A stretch of 64,000 bases of DNA, taken from Paenibacillus woosongensis. Lineage in GTDB: Bacteria; Bacillota; Bacilli; Paenibacillales; Paenibacillaceae. Positions 1 to 11,151 of this stretch are shown here, in pieces. A program made the translations under genes and the position numbers. Numbering within the stretch: the stretch's first letter is position 1; the number at the start of each line of letters is the position of its first letter. Below the pieces are notes generated by a model that was given only the letters and a program-made list of their open reading frames with translations, was not told the DNA's origin and did no database searches. The stretch is from NCBI RefSeq assembly GCF_009725165.1, contig NZ_WNZW01000002.1, positions 186,001-250,000 of the forward strand. The letters are read 5' to 3'.

Positions 1-711
1 ATGCTTCACATAGAACTTGATCGCTCCGCAGCGATCCAGCGGCTCATTGCCCAAATTATCCTCAATCATTTCCACATCATGCGAGACCATCAGAAAGGTC
101 ATATGATGATGCGCATGCATATGGAAAATCAGCTCGAAGAAATCTTCCTGGGTCTGCGCATCGATTCCGACTGTAGGCTCGTCTAAAATTAGCAGATCCG
201 GCTTATTGATCAAGGCTCTGGCCAAAAAGACGCGCTGCTGCTGCCCGCCGGACAGCTCCCCGATCCGTTTGTCGGCAATATCTCCGATGCGCATTACCTC
301 AAGCGCATCGTCGCATTTCACCTGCTCCGCCTTGCCGATGCGGCGAAACAGCTTCTTATTGTTATACAATCCCGACATGACGACTTCTCTTACAGTCGCC
401 GGAAACAAAGGGTTGAACGAATTTTTCTGCGGCACATATCCAATCCTGTCCCAATCACGAAAACGACGAATCGGCTGTCCAAACAGGCGAATTTCCCCAT
501 CGGTCGGCGACAGCAGCCCGACCATCATCCGCAGCAGGGTCGTCTTGCCGGCCCCGTTCGAGCCGATGACCCCGACGAAATCGCGTTCTTTTACCGTAAA
601 ACTGAAGTTCGAAATCACGTTCTTGTCCTTATAGGAAAAGGAGACATCGGCAAGCTCGATAATATTGTCATGGCAGGCCAACGCCGATGCCGCTAAATTG
701 TCCGGTTTCAT
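1..711 (-). CDS. znuC: Zinc ABC transporter ATP-binding protein ZnuC/AdcC (partial, 3' end outside window)
   Basis: This is the cytoplasmic ATPase that drives high-affinity Zn2+ (possibly Mn2+) import with ZnuA and a ZnuB permease that is probably just beyond the left edge. Reading leftwards from ATG 711 gives an open frame to base 1. It shows a Walker A (GSNGAGKT), a Q-loop region (GYVPQKNS), the ABC signature (LSGGQQQR), a Walker B (LLILDEP) and the switch histidine (VSHD). The start is supported by a GGAAGGA Shine-Dalgarno about 8 nt upstream. It lies 31 nt after znuA on the same strand, so the two are probably co-transcribed from the Zur-controlled promoter near 1830. A role in zinc rather than manganese rests on the His-rich partner and the Zur box. 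Confidence 0.9.
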   Translation of the reverse strand, partial: MKPDNLAASALACHDNIIELADVSFSYKDKNVISNFSFTVKERDFVGVIGSNGAGKTTLLRMMVGLLSPTDGEIRLFGQPIRRFRDWDRIGYVPQKNSFNPLFPATVREVVMSGLYNNKKLFRRIGKAEQVKCDDALEVMRIGDIADKRIGELSGGQQQRVFLARALINKPDLLILDEPTVGIDAQTQEDFFELIFHMHAHHHMTFLMVSHDVEMIEDNLGNEPLDRCGAIKFYVKH

Positions 712-742
712 CTTGACCGTCCTTCCGCTGGTATGTCTCTCC

Positions 743-1756
743 TTATTGTAAGGCGAGAACAAGATTTTGCAAATTTTTCTCCATCAATGTAAAGTAATTC
801 TCTCCAGCCTGCTCCTGCTGCTTCGTCAGCCCCTCAACCGGATTAAGCACCAGCGTCTTCACGCCCGCTTCCGAGGCCAGCGTGTTCACAAGCTTATCAG
901 ACACAAGCTCCTCAAAAAAGATATACTGAATACCTTCTTCCTTCACCAGCTTGGATAGATTAATCAAATCCTGGGCTTTCGGTTCCGCTTCCGGCGTCAG
1001 GCCCATAATCGAATGCTGGGTCAGCCCGTAATCCCGGCACAGATAGCCAAACGATTGGTGGGATACGACGATCTCTTTCCGGCTCGTCTTCGCCAGTTCC
1101 TCCGTAAACTTCGCATCAAGCTGCTGCAGGCGGGCATGCAGCTGTTCATAGCGGTCCTCGTATTGCTCCCGGTGAGCGGGATCAACCTCGATAAAGCTGT
1201 TTTTGATATTCTCAGCCATGATTATCGCCGATTTCGGACTTACCCAAGTGTGCGGGTCGATATGGCCGTGGTCATGATCATGATCATCCTCAGCATGGCC
1301 GTGTCCATCTTCATCATGATGATCCTCGTTGCCCGCGCCGTGCTGGTGTCCACCCTCTTCATCGCTTGCAATCAGAGGAATCCCCTCGCTTACTTCGACA
1401 GTCTTCACCTTGGAGTCGCTGCCCAGGCCTTTAAGGAAGCTGTCCAGCCAACCTTCAAGCCCCGCTCCGTTGTATAAGAAGAGCTGTGCTTTGGACGTGT
1501 TGAGGATTTCCTGGCTGCGCGGCGTCCAGTCATGCGGCTCGACGCCTACAGGCAGCAAATTGATAACATGCGCCTCCTCTCCTCCTATCTCTTTTGCAAA
1601 TTCATAGAGAGGGTAAAAACTCGTAACGACGTTGACCTTGCCCGCAACAACCTTGTTTTCATTATTGTTGCTTCCGCAGCCGGCCAACAGCAGAGCTACC
1701 GCAAGAAGCAGCAGAACCGCTTTCCAACCTTTATATATGTTCATGTATGACGCCAT
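743..1756 (-). CDS. znuA: High-affinity zinc-binding lipoprotein ZnuA/AdcA
   Basis: This is the extracytoplasmic solute-binding protein (cluster A-I, TroA fold) that captures Zn2+ for the ZnuC-driven transporter. The 337-residue product starts with a hydrophobic signal and a lipobox (LLLAGC), so it should be lipid-anchored. Around residues 135-165 there is a long loop rich in His, Asp and Glu, typical of zinc-specific rather than manganese-specific family members, followed by the conserved DPHTWVSP metal-site segment. The first ATG fits an AGGAAGG Shine-Dalgarno at about 9 nt. The gene is first in the operon and znuC follows. A strong promoter and a Zur box lie directly upstream. Confidence 0.93.
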   Translation of the reverse strand: MASYMNIYKGWKAVLLLLAVALLLAGCGSNNNENKVVAGKVNVVTSFYPLYEFAKEIGGEEAHVINLLPVGVEPHDWTPRSQEILNTSKAQLFLYNGAGLEGWLDSFLKGLGSDSKVKTVEVSEGIPLIASDEEGGHQHGAGNEDHHDEDGHGHAEDDHDHDHGHIDPHTWVSPKSAIIMAENIKNSFIEVDPAHREQYEDRYEQLHARLQQLDAKFTEELAKTSRKEIVVSHQSFGYLCRDYGLTQHSIMGLTPEAEPKAQDLINLSKLVKEEGIQYIFFEELVSDKLVNTLASEAGVKTLVLNPVEGLTKQQEQAGENYFTLMEKNLQNLVLALQ

Positions 1757-1784
1757 TATGATCTTCCTTCCTAGCCATCCTTAA

Positions 1785-1799
1785 TCGTAATTATTACTA
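1785..1799 (-). promoter_or_regulatory. Zur box over the znuA transcription start
   Basis: The sequence TCGTAATTATTACTA matches the Bacillus Zur operator TCGTAATNATTACGA at all but one position. It begins 5 nt downstream of the -10 hexamer at 1805-1810, so bound Zur would cover the start point. Zur is encoded at 11436-11891 in this window. Confidence 0.88.
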
Positions 1800-1804
1800 G
1801 AAGG

Positions 1805-1834
1805 ATTATAGGGTCTAAATAAAACGATTGTCAA
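1805..1834 (-). promoter_or_regulatory. Sigma-A promoter of znuA-znuC
   Basis: Read on the minus strand, a perfect -35 TTGACA (1829-1834) and a perfect -10 TATAAT (1805-1810) are separated by 18 bp. Transcription should start near 1798, inside the Zur box. Confidence 0.85.
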
Positions 1835-2163
1835 CCGCCTAAATCTGTCTTTGGTGTATTGTCACATTCTAGTGTTGGCGCATAGATAGCAAAATAAACG
1901 GAATCATGGCGTAACGCCGCTAGTTTAAAGAACCGTAATATGGTGCTAATAAAATTACATGTTCTTATCCGAATTTTTAGTTATTGACCTAGCAAAGAGC
2001 TTGCTTCGCCTAAGAAACATAACAATCTTGCAGGTTGTGCATTGAAAAGTGCATGTTCCCCTTCTGACGTGTGTGGTATAACAGCTTATGAGTTTGAAAA
2101 GCGCTTTTAAGAAAGCGCAATATCAGCGATGAAAGGAGGCGTACATTCATAGAGAAAATCGAA

Positions 2164-2280
2164 ATGGATACGAGCGATCCGCCTGGAAGTCGAATACTGA
2201 CTTCATGACGAGTATTCTGACAGCGGTTTCATATCCATGTCTCGCTGCTACCGGCGTCTGGAAGTTAATCAAAAGGAGGA
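2164..2280 (+). promoter_or_regulatory. Nested-hairpin leader and Shine-Dalgarno of the giant SLH enzyme
   Basis: Three nested inverted repeats are visible: ATGGATA (2164-2170) with TATCCAT (2232-2238), CCGC (near 2179) with GCGG (2223-2226), and GAATACT (2192-2198) with AGTATTC (2211-2217). Together they could fold into one long stem-loop ending about 35 nt before the Shine-Dalgarno AAAAGGAGG (from about 2271). The remainder of the gap from 1840 to 2163 holds a TATAAC at 2077-2082 without a clear -35 and nothing else I can support. Confidence 0.45.
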
Positions 2281-2287
2281 TGTATGA

Positions 2288-5200
2288 ATGAGCAAAAAGC
2301 GCACCGCCAGAAACAGGTTATGCTCCATTGCTATGACCGCGATGCTGTTGTTTGGTTTGTATCCCCCATTCGGTCTTTCCGACGTATCCGCTAATAGCGT
2401 GTATACCGTCCACGCTGCCGCTTACATGGGTGCCAGGACAACCGCAGAAACTACTTTGCCTGACAGCATGGAAGTGGAAGGCCAGAGCGCGCCTGTCACT
2501 TGGCATATCGGCGAGGATACCTTCGCCGTACCTTACGATACGGTGACGGTTACCGGTACGGCGGGAGGCAGAGCGGTCTTGGCTAATGTGGAAGTTATTC
2601 CGCCCTCTAGCCATCCCTTGGTTTATTTCGTAGATAGCGGCCGAGGCGGCGATTCCCTTGGCAACGATCCTAGTACCTCGCCATTTTACGAGGCGGTTAA
2701 AGAACTGACCGGCGCATTATTGCTCAATCAGCTGCCCGATCAGAAGTTTGACGGAACGAGCGGCTGGGGGTTCGACGATTCGGTACACAAGGTAAAAAAC
2801 TCCAAAGACGGAGGGCATACGGACCCCGCTGCAGATCCGTCGATATGGGTTGTCGGGCTGCGGGCTGCGGGCGATCATATCATATATCAGCTCAAAGCCC
2901 TTGAAGCAGGAACCTATACGCTCAGCAGCGGTTTTCACGACTGGTACGGTAGCCGCTCCCGCGTGATACGTCCCCATATCGAGTATCAGGATATCAGCGG
3001 CGATAGAAAGACGATCTATCTTGATCAGTTCAATACTAATGCAACTAGGCTCATTTCCAGCGAATTTACGATTCCCGGAGACATTGACACCAGCGTTCCC
3101 ATGAAACTGACCTTCGCGTATGTGTCCGGCGAAAAACCAATCTTGAGCTGGTTCGCCATAGCCAAGGGCGGGATCAAAGGCATGATCGAAGACGCTCGGA
3201 AAAATGCAGCATCTGCGGTCAAAGTATTGCTGGACGGCAACGATATCAAAGCCGGCAATGTCAACGGCCTCACATTCAAGGGATTTGGCGTACTGAGCGC
3301 AAACAGCACTAGTGCGCTGCTAATGGATTATAAGGCCGAGCATCCTGAGTCTTATGCAGAATTGCTGCAGATTCTGTTTGGTGGAGACAACCCTATCATG
3401 ACACATGTAAAAATTGAGATGGGCAACGACCGCAATAACTCCACCGGTCCGGACCCGGCCACGATGCGTACGGCCAATGAAGAAGCCAACGTTGCCCGTC
3501 ACCCCGGTTTCCAGCTTGCGGCCGACGCGAAGGCTGTGAACCCTGATCTCAGAGTAAGCATCCTGCGTTGGAGTGCTCCCGCTTGGGCGGACAACAACGA
3601 CAAAATTTATGCTTGGTATAAAAACACCATTCTGGCCGCTTATCGCGAGTACGGCTATATGGTCGATTACGTCAATCCCCATATTAACGAGCATGCTCCG
3701 GACCTGACTTGGACAAAACAATACGCCGAACGGGTTAAAACGGATCATGCCGGCTTTGCGAGCGAAGAAGAGAAAGCGCTTTATCAACGGATTAAGGTTG
3801 TCATTTCAGATGAAGTCGGAATTGGCTCCTTCGGAGGCAGCATGGTGAGCGACGTTTCTCTGCGGGACGCGGTATCAGTCGCCGCCTACCACTACAACAC
3901 CGACGATGACAGTGCGGGCAATTTCAAACGGCTCGCGGAGCAATTCGACGTCGAAGTCTGGAACAGCGAGGCGCAGGCCACCTTCAGCAACTCGTCCTTC
4001 CGTCCCAACAACAATATGAAGGATCCTGCAGCTGCAGGCACCGGCATCGGCGGTACAGGCAGCGCGCTGGAGATGGGCAATACCATTATCAAGGGATTCG
4101 TCAATTCCCGGCGGACGCATTTTGTTTATCAGCCAGCCATCGGCTCCTTCTACGAAGGCGGTCAATATTCCTTCAAGGAATTGGTCAGCGCTCGCGACCC
4201 TTGGTCGGGCTGGATTCATTATGACGCGGGTCTTCACGTCCTTCAGCATTTTAGTTGGTTCGCGAAGGCCGGCTGGGAGAACGGCAATAATGACGAAGGA
4301 ATTTGGAGAGCGGTCCCCCAGGCCAGCTACACCGGCGCGACAGGCACTAATCCGGTCAGCGGACGCAACGGCACGCCAAGCTATATGACGCTCGCAGCCC
4401 CCGACAAGAGCGATTTTTCAACCGTTATTGTCAATGACAGCGAGTATGAGAGAACCTACAAGCTCCAGACAGTCAATATGGCGTTTACGGGCACACCTTC
4501 CCTGGAAATATGGGAAACTCGCGCCGCCGGCAAAGGCGAAGCCTTCAACAGCAGCTACATGCAATATCGCGGGAAGGTATCTGCTGACGGAGGCGGAATT
4601 TACACCGTGCGCGTCAAACCTTATTCGGTCGTGACCGTTACGACATTGGAGAACAATGGGAACAATGCCTACCATACACCGTTCCCCGTTGAGGGCGAGC
4701 GCACCGTGCTCGACACCGATGCAACAGGATCGATACAAAATAGCGGGGACGGTATCCTTTACGCCGACGATTTTGACTATTCCGGCAAGACGGTTCCTGT
4801 CATCGGAGCAGGCGGTCAAATTACGGGAACCCAGAGCTATATCGAATCCCGCGGCGGTTCTAAAGGCGCAATCCCCCGCTACACCCATGATCGCAACGGC
4901 GCGTTCGAGGCATATCTGGACGAGCAAACCGGAAATTACGTTCTGCGCCAGCAATTGGACCGGGGGCTTATGGGGCTTGGCGGCACGTGGAACAACGGCG
5001 AGCCCGTCACAGCCATCGGCGACTACCGGTGGACCAACTATAAGGCCAGCGTCGACGTTTCGTTCGAAACGAACAATGCGCAAGGCGGCGCAAATTACGC
5101 TGCGATAGGCGCGCGATATCAGGGCGGCGGCAGCTCTCATACGATCAACGGCACGCCTTATGTACTGAAGTTTTGGTTTGACGGCGGCTGGCAGCTGCAG

Positions 5201-8200
5201 GTCGATGGCCGTTCCGTGGCCAACGGCAATGTCGTGAGCGGTTCCGGCGGCGTGAAGATCAATGACTTTGACGACGCTTATAACGCATGGCATAACATTG
5301 CGATTCAAGTTGCGGGCAGTCAGGTGACAACCTTCCTGGACGGCGTGGAGCTTGCCTCCTACACCGATCCGCACCCCAAACTGTCCGGCCGGGTAGATCT
5401 GGGCAGCGGATACTATCACGTTCGTTTTGACAATTTGCTGGTAGAAACAGTGGGGGGCTACGCACCGTATTATTCCGAAGCGCTTGACGATCTGGAGATG
5501 CACGACCTGGCTCCCGTTCCCCAGCCCAAACTCGTTTACAGCGGTTCGTGGGCCCATAACAACGGCCAGGGCATGTTCCATTATCAACGCTCCCTTTCCA
5601 CCAGCCAGGGCGCTGATGCTGCGCTGGAATATACGTTTGTAGGCACCGGACTGGATATTCTGGGCCCCAACGATGGTTCGGCGAAGCTGGAGGTGGTGGT
5701 GGACGGGCAAATCGTAGCGCCTTCAGCCGCCGCGACAGCTTCCAAGGAATTGTACCAAACCTTTACGCTTCGCGGTCTTGCATTTGGCGAGCATACCGTC
5801 CGGATCAAGGTGTTAAGCGGCACCTTGGTTGTGGACGCCGTGGCGGTTGTTTCCGGCGAAGTGCAAGGTACGCCCGATATAGCTGCTCTCCAAGAGACGG
5901 CAGCAGAGGCGCAAGGCATCAACAAGCTGGACGAATTCCGCGACAGCGATTGGCAGCTCTTTGAAGCCGCGCGGAATGCAGCCGAGGAAGCTCTCAATAA
6001 CCCTGCTTCCTACCGATTGGATCAAGAGGGGGCCGAACAGCTCACAGCGCGCCTTGTTTTTGCCCAGAAACAGTTATTTACGGGCGATATACGGGAGCTT
6101 AGTTCGCCTCATTATGCTGCCGCCTACGTCGGTGGAGCGCCAAATCTCCCCGAGAAAGTGGAGGCGACACATGAAGACGGATCGAAATCGTTCGTGACTG
6201 TGAATTGGAATTTGGACGGCGTCCGTTTCGATACTCCCTATGAAACGGTAACCATACACGGCACCTATGGAAGCCTTACTACCGTTTGTTACGTAGAAGT
6301 AGTCCCTGAGGACATTTTGTATTTCGCAGATCTTAACGCTACCGAGACCGGACTGACAGCAGGACATACATCTTCCAATACGCTTGGCTATGATTCGCCG
6401 GCATACAGTGCTGTCGCCGCCCTTGCGGACGCCGACGGCAAACCGCTTCTCAACGATGCCCCGGACCGGATTCACGACTCCGCCAAAGCCTGGGGGCACA
6501 GCGGCTACAATGCCAGCGGCTCGCCGTCCGTCTCTTACAAAGGGATCGTTAGCGGCCCGTACAGCAAGCAAAGCACAACCGGCATCTATACCGCCAATCA
6601 GGCCGGAGCGGCCCTTACCTATACGTTTGATCATCTGCCTGCTGGCGAACATACGATAACGCTTGGCACATACAGTTGGTGGCCCGAATACTCCCGCACC
6701 GAAGAAGTCTACCTTGAATATGGCGACAAAAACGAACTTGTGGATACTATAACGCTTGACAGCAATTCATTTGACATAGTACAAGGGTACAACTTCTCCA
6801 TGGCGGAAGCCGGAGCATTGACTCTCAAACTGGTGGCGAAAAGCAACCAGTCGCCGATGCTGTCTTTTGTCGGCATTGCACCGGTCAAAACCCCGGAGGC
6901 TGATGTCACGAAGCCCGTCATTACCTTGTTGGGCGAACCGGTAGTTCGTCTGGACGTTGGGGATGATTACGCGGATGCAGGCGCGGCGGCGATCGATGAT
7001 CGGGATGGCGACATTACAGATCGGATCGTGACCACAGTGACCAGCAGCGTATATGGACTGACGGCAATTGACACATCGATTCCAGACATTTACAAGGTTC
7101 ATTACAATGTGAGCGATGACGCAGGCAATGCGGCTGACGAGGTGACAAGAACGGTCATCGTAACGGAAGACATCGAAGCCGATATAACCAAGCCGGTCAT
7201 TACCTTGTTAGGCAAACCGGTGGTTCGTCTGCCCGTCGGCGCTGACTTCACAGATGCAGGCGCAACGGCGATCGATGATCGGGACGGCGACATTACGGAT
7301 CGGATTATGACCACGGTAACCAGCAGTGTATATGGACTGAAGACCATCGATACATCAAAAGCCGGAACGTATACGATCCACTACAATGTAAGCGATGCGG
7401 CGGGCAATGCGGCTGACGAAGTAACAAGAACCGTGACTGTCTATAGAAAGGATCACGGCGGCACGACAACGACTCCGCCGTCGAACACTTCGGCTCCCCC
7501 TTCGGGGCCTAAGCGTCCAACGAAACCCGAAATCCCCTCGACTACTCTGGTTCTTGGTGCGGACGATTTACGTGACGCCATCAATGGCACAGTAATCGTC
7601 CGTATATCGGAGAACCAAGATACCGTCATTCTTCCGGGGAATATTGCAGAAATTTTAGGAGATAACCGTCTCCGTTTCGCCGGTCCGAATATGGCCGTCG
7701 AATTCCCTGCTGCATCTCTGAAGAGCATTCAAGCCGTTGTACCTGGAGATGAGGCCAATGAAGCGCGGATTCATTTCTCAATGCGGCTCGTTTCGAAGGA
7801 TGAAGCCGCCCGGCTTGTTCGCAGCTCTGCGGCCAACCGAACTGTTCAGTTGACAGCAGCAAGCGATATGTACGATCTCAACATGCGGGTTGTTGGCGCG
7901 GACGGAACTTCCAAACCGGCACCAGCCTTTGCCGAGCCAATAACGATCACGCTGCAAGTCGATCCGAATGCCGATCCCGATTTATTGGGCATTTACTTTA
8001 TTGCAGCAGACGGAACTCTTGAGTATATGGGCGGAACGTTAGCGGACGGCATGATCACCGCGAAAATTCATCATTTAGGGAAATATGCCGTTCTCGAATA
8101 CAACAAAACGTTCGCCGATGTAGGTGAGAGCCATTGGGCGATTCAAGCTATTAAAAAAATGGCGGCAAAGCACATCATTGCAGGGATTGATGATACGCGT

Positions 8201-8641
8201 TTCGATCCGCAAGGCAACGTAACACGGGCCGAATTCGCAGCGATGCTGGCACGCGCATTAGGGCTAACGGCTGCTGATACCCTGACATTCACGGATGTGA
8301 GTCCAGATGCTTGGTATGCCGAAGCAATCGCCAAGGCAAGCAGCGCTGGAATCGTGCATGGGCGCGATTCGAACACATTTGCGCCAAATGCCGTCATCAC
8401 CCGGGAAGAAATGGCCGTTATGATCGTGCGTGCGTATAAGTATTTGCATGTTGCAGAGACAACCACGTCATACCTGGAGTCGTTTAGCGATAACGGACAA
8501 ATTGAAGCTTGGGCGAGGGAGGCCGTGGGAGCCGCACAAGCATGGGATCTCATCCGGGGACGAGGGAATAACCAGTTTGCTCCGAAAGCACCGATGACAC
8601 GAGCGGAAAGTGTTCAAGTGGTTTCTAAATTTCTAAATTAA
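2288..8641 (+). CDS. Giant multidomain GH59-like glycoside hydrolase with three SLH domains
   Basis: This is a 2117-residue secreted surface enzyme. After a signal peptide come an Ig-like and a carbohydrate-binding-like module (about 45-305), then a TIM-barrel catalytic region (about 325-790). That region resembles family GH59 (galactocerebrosidase, beta-galactosidase): the candidate acid/base is Glu468 in HINEHAPD, the candidate nucleophile is Glu561 in VWNSEAQ, and a DPWSGW segment lies near 635. A LamG-like lectin domain (about 823-1055), a second binding module (about 1080-1188), a helical FIVAR-like stretch (about 1200-1268), a second Ig/binding pair (about 1271-1534), two DUF5011-type repeats (about 1538-1718), a Pro/Thr linker and three SLH domains (about 1940-2117) follow. 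SLH domains bind secondary cell-wall polymer, so the enzyme is probably displayed on the cell surface. The substrate is unknown; the GH59 call is from motif resemblance only. Confidence 0.85.
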   Translation: MSKKRTARNRLCSIAMTAMLLFGLYPPFGLSDVSANSVYTVHAAAYMGARTTAETTLPDSMEVEGQSAPVTWHIGEDTFAVPYDTVTVTGTAGGRAVLANVEVIPPSSHPLVYFVDSGRGGDSLGNDPSTSPFYEAVKELTGALLLNQLPDQKFDGTSGWGFDDSVHKVKNSKDGGHTDPAADPSIWVVGLRAAGDHIIYQLKALEAGTYTLSSGFHDWYGSRSRVIRPHIEYQDISGDRKTIYLDQFNTNATRLISSEFTIPGDIDTSVPMKLTFAYVSGEKPILSWFAIAKGGIKGMIEDARKNAASAVKVLLDGNDIKAGNVNGLTFKGFGVLSANSTSALLMDYKAEHPESYAELLQILFGGDNPIMTHVKIEMGNDRNNSTGPDPATMRTANEEANVARHPGFQLAADAKAVNPDLRVSILRWSAPAWADNNDKIYAWYKNTILAAYREYGYMVDYVNPHINEHAPDLTWTKQYAERVKTDHAGFASEEEKALYQRIKVVISDEVGIGSFGGSMVSDVSLRDAVSVAAYHYNTDDDSAGNFKRLAEQFDVEVWNSEAQATFSNSSFRPNNNMKDPAAAGTGIGGTGSALEMGNTIIKGFVNSRRTHFVYQPAIGSFYEGGQYSFKELVSARDPWSGWIHYDAGLHVLQHFSWFAKAGWENGNNDEGIWRAVPQASYTGATGTNPVSGRNGTPSYMTLAAPDKSDFSTVIVNDSEYERTYKLQTVNMAFTGTPSLEIWETRAAGKGEAFNSSYMQYRGKVSADGGGIYTVRVKPYSVVTVTTLENNGNNAYHTPFPVEGERTVLDTDATGSIQNSGDGILYADDFDYSGKTVPVIGAGGQITGTQSYIESRGGSKGAIPRYTHDRNGAFEAYLDEQTGNYVLRQQLDRGLMGLGGTWNNGEPVTAIGDYRWTNYKASVDVSFETNNAQGGANYAAIGARYQGGGSSHTINGTPYVLKFWFDGGWQLQVDGRSVANGNVVSGSGGVKINDFDDAYNAWHNIAIQVAGSQVTTFLDGVELASYTDPHPKLSGRVDLGSGYYHVRFDNLLVETVGGYAPYYSEALDDLEMHDLAPVPQPKLVYSGSWAHNNGQGMFHYQRSLSTSQGADAALEYTFVGTGLDILGPNDGSAKLEVVVDGQIVAPSAAATASKELYQTFTLRGLAFGEHTVRIKVLSGTLVVDAVAVVSGEVQGTPDIAALQETAAEAQGINKLDEFRDSDWQLFEAARNAAEEALNNPASYRLDQEGAEQLTARLVFAQKQLFTGDIRELSSPHYAAAYVGGAPNLPEKVEATHEDGSKSFVTVNWNLDGVRFDTPYETVTIHGTYGSLTTVCYVEVVPEDILYFADLNATETGLTAGHTSSNTLGYDSPAYSAVAALADADGKPLLNDAPDRIHDSAKAWGHSGYNASGSPSVSYKGIVSGPYSKQSTTGIYTANQAGAALTYTFDHLPAGEHTITLGTYSWWPEYSRTEEVYLEYGDKNELVDTITLDSNSFDIVQGYNFSMAEAGALTLKLVAKSNQSPMLSFVGIAPVKTPEADVTKPVITLLGEPVVRLDVGDDYADAGAAAIDDRDGDITDRIVTTVTSSVYGLTAIDTSIPDIYKVHYNVSDDAGNAADEVTRTVIVTEDIEADITKPVITLLGKPVVRLPVGADFTDAGATAIDDRDGDITDRIMTTVTSSVYGLKTIDTSKAGTYTIHYNVSDAAGNAADEVTRTVTVYRKDHGGTTTTPPSNTSAPPSGPKRPTKPEIPSTTLVLGADDLRDAINGTVIVRISENQDTVILPGNIAEILGDNRLRFAGPNMAVEFPAASLKSIQAVVPGDEANEARIHFSMRLVSKDEAARLVRSSAANRTVQLTAASDMYDLNMRVVGADGTSKPAPAFAEPITITLQVDPNADPDLLGIYFIAADGTLEYMGGTLADGMITAKIHHLGKYAVLEYNKTFADVGESHWAIQAIKKMAAKHIIAGIDDTRFDPQGNVTRAEFAAMLARALGLTAADTLTFTDVSPDAWYAEAIAKASSAGIVHGRDSNTFAPNAVITREEMAVMIVRAYKYLHVAETTTSYLESFSDNGQIEAWAREAVGAAQAWDLIRGRGNNQFAPKAPMTRAESVQVVSKFLN

Positions 8642-8653
8642 ACAGAGTTCATG

Positions 8654-8700
8654 AAAAAAAATAGGCGAGTCCGCGCCATGCATGCGCGGACTCGCCTTTT
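8654..8700. terminator. Bidirectional terminator between the SLH enzyme and metG
   Basis: A 14-bp GC-rich inverted repeat (AGGCGAGTCCGCGC and its complement) with a short loop is flanked by an A-run on the left and a T-run on the right. It can therefore end both converging transcripts. Confidence 0.9.
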
Positions 8701-8731
8701 AATCTTTTCGATGCTTGCCTTACCTATCTGC

Positions 8732-10720
<1,989 letters not shown>

Positions 10721-10749
10721 TCATCTTCAACAGCAGCAGCGGCAGCGCA

Positions 10750-11062
10750 ACAAAAAAACTCCCGCCCCGTATGGGGCGAGAGATCACTCACGCGTTACCA
10801 CCCAAATTCCCTGCGTCTTCGCAGACTGCAGGCTCTGTCGGTCTTAACGACCCTCCATTAACGCCGGATTTCGCGCCGCTCCCTCACCGCTGGCCGTGGA
10901 AAAATCCCGCCAAGGCGGCTCGAAAGCAGTTCCTCCCGGACCATCTTCCAAAGCCGATTCAGACCGGTTTGCAGCTCCCCCGGCTCTCTGTCACAGAATC
11001 CCTCTTCGTACTCATCCGTTCGTCGGAATGATATCATGCTTGATCAAGCAGCTCATGTGTTT
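10750..11062 (-). ncRNA. T-box riboswitch, methionine specifier, metG leader
   Basis: On the minus strand the leader shows the stem I landmarks AGAGAG and AAACCGG, then a specifier region GAAG-AUG-GUCC-GGGAG with AUG (Met) at 10944-10942. The T-box proper, GGGTGGTAACGCG, covers about 10791-10804, and a GC-rich terminator hairpin plus T-run lies at 10752-10780. The variant GGTAACGCG replaces the more usual GGAACCGCG. It should permit metG transcription when tRNA-Met is uncharged. Confidence 0.93.
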
Positions 11063-11069
11063 ACCTTCT

Positions 11070-11098
11070 ATCTTAGAAAAAGACCATCCCTCTGTCAA
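11070..11098 (-). promoter_or_regulatory. Sigma-A promoter of the metG T-box transcript
   Basis: On the minus strand a perfect TTGACA (11093-11098) is followed after 17 bp by TAAGAT (11070-11075). Transcription should start near 11062, just before T-box stem I. Confidence 0.88.
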
Positions 11099-11151
11099 GC
11101 GGTCCAGGGCCGCTGATACCAGCAATAGCCTCCGGGTGCCACTTCCACTAG

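Noticed and set aside
743..1756. His/Asp-rich repeat stretch near 1265-1345 considered as a tandem DNA repeat
   Set aside because: It is the metal-binding loop of ZnuA; the repetition follows from the codons of the His-rich segment.
2094..2112. Palindrome AAAAGCGCTTTT with flanks resembling a CcpA cre site
   Set aside because: The spacing of the outer TG and CA positions does not fit the cre consensus, and no promoter is clearly placed next to it.
2131..2163. Strong Shine-Dalgarno-like AAAGGAGG far upstream of the surface-enzyme gene
   Set aside because: No start codon lies at a usable distance. The nearest ATG (2164) is over 20 nt away and opens only a 14-codon frame inside the hairpin.
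4418..5710. 430-codon open frame on the minus strand inside the SLH enzyme gene
   Set aside because: It is a shadow of the plus-strand gene, which has clear domains throughout. The shadow shows no motif, no ribosome site and no promoter.
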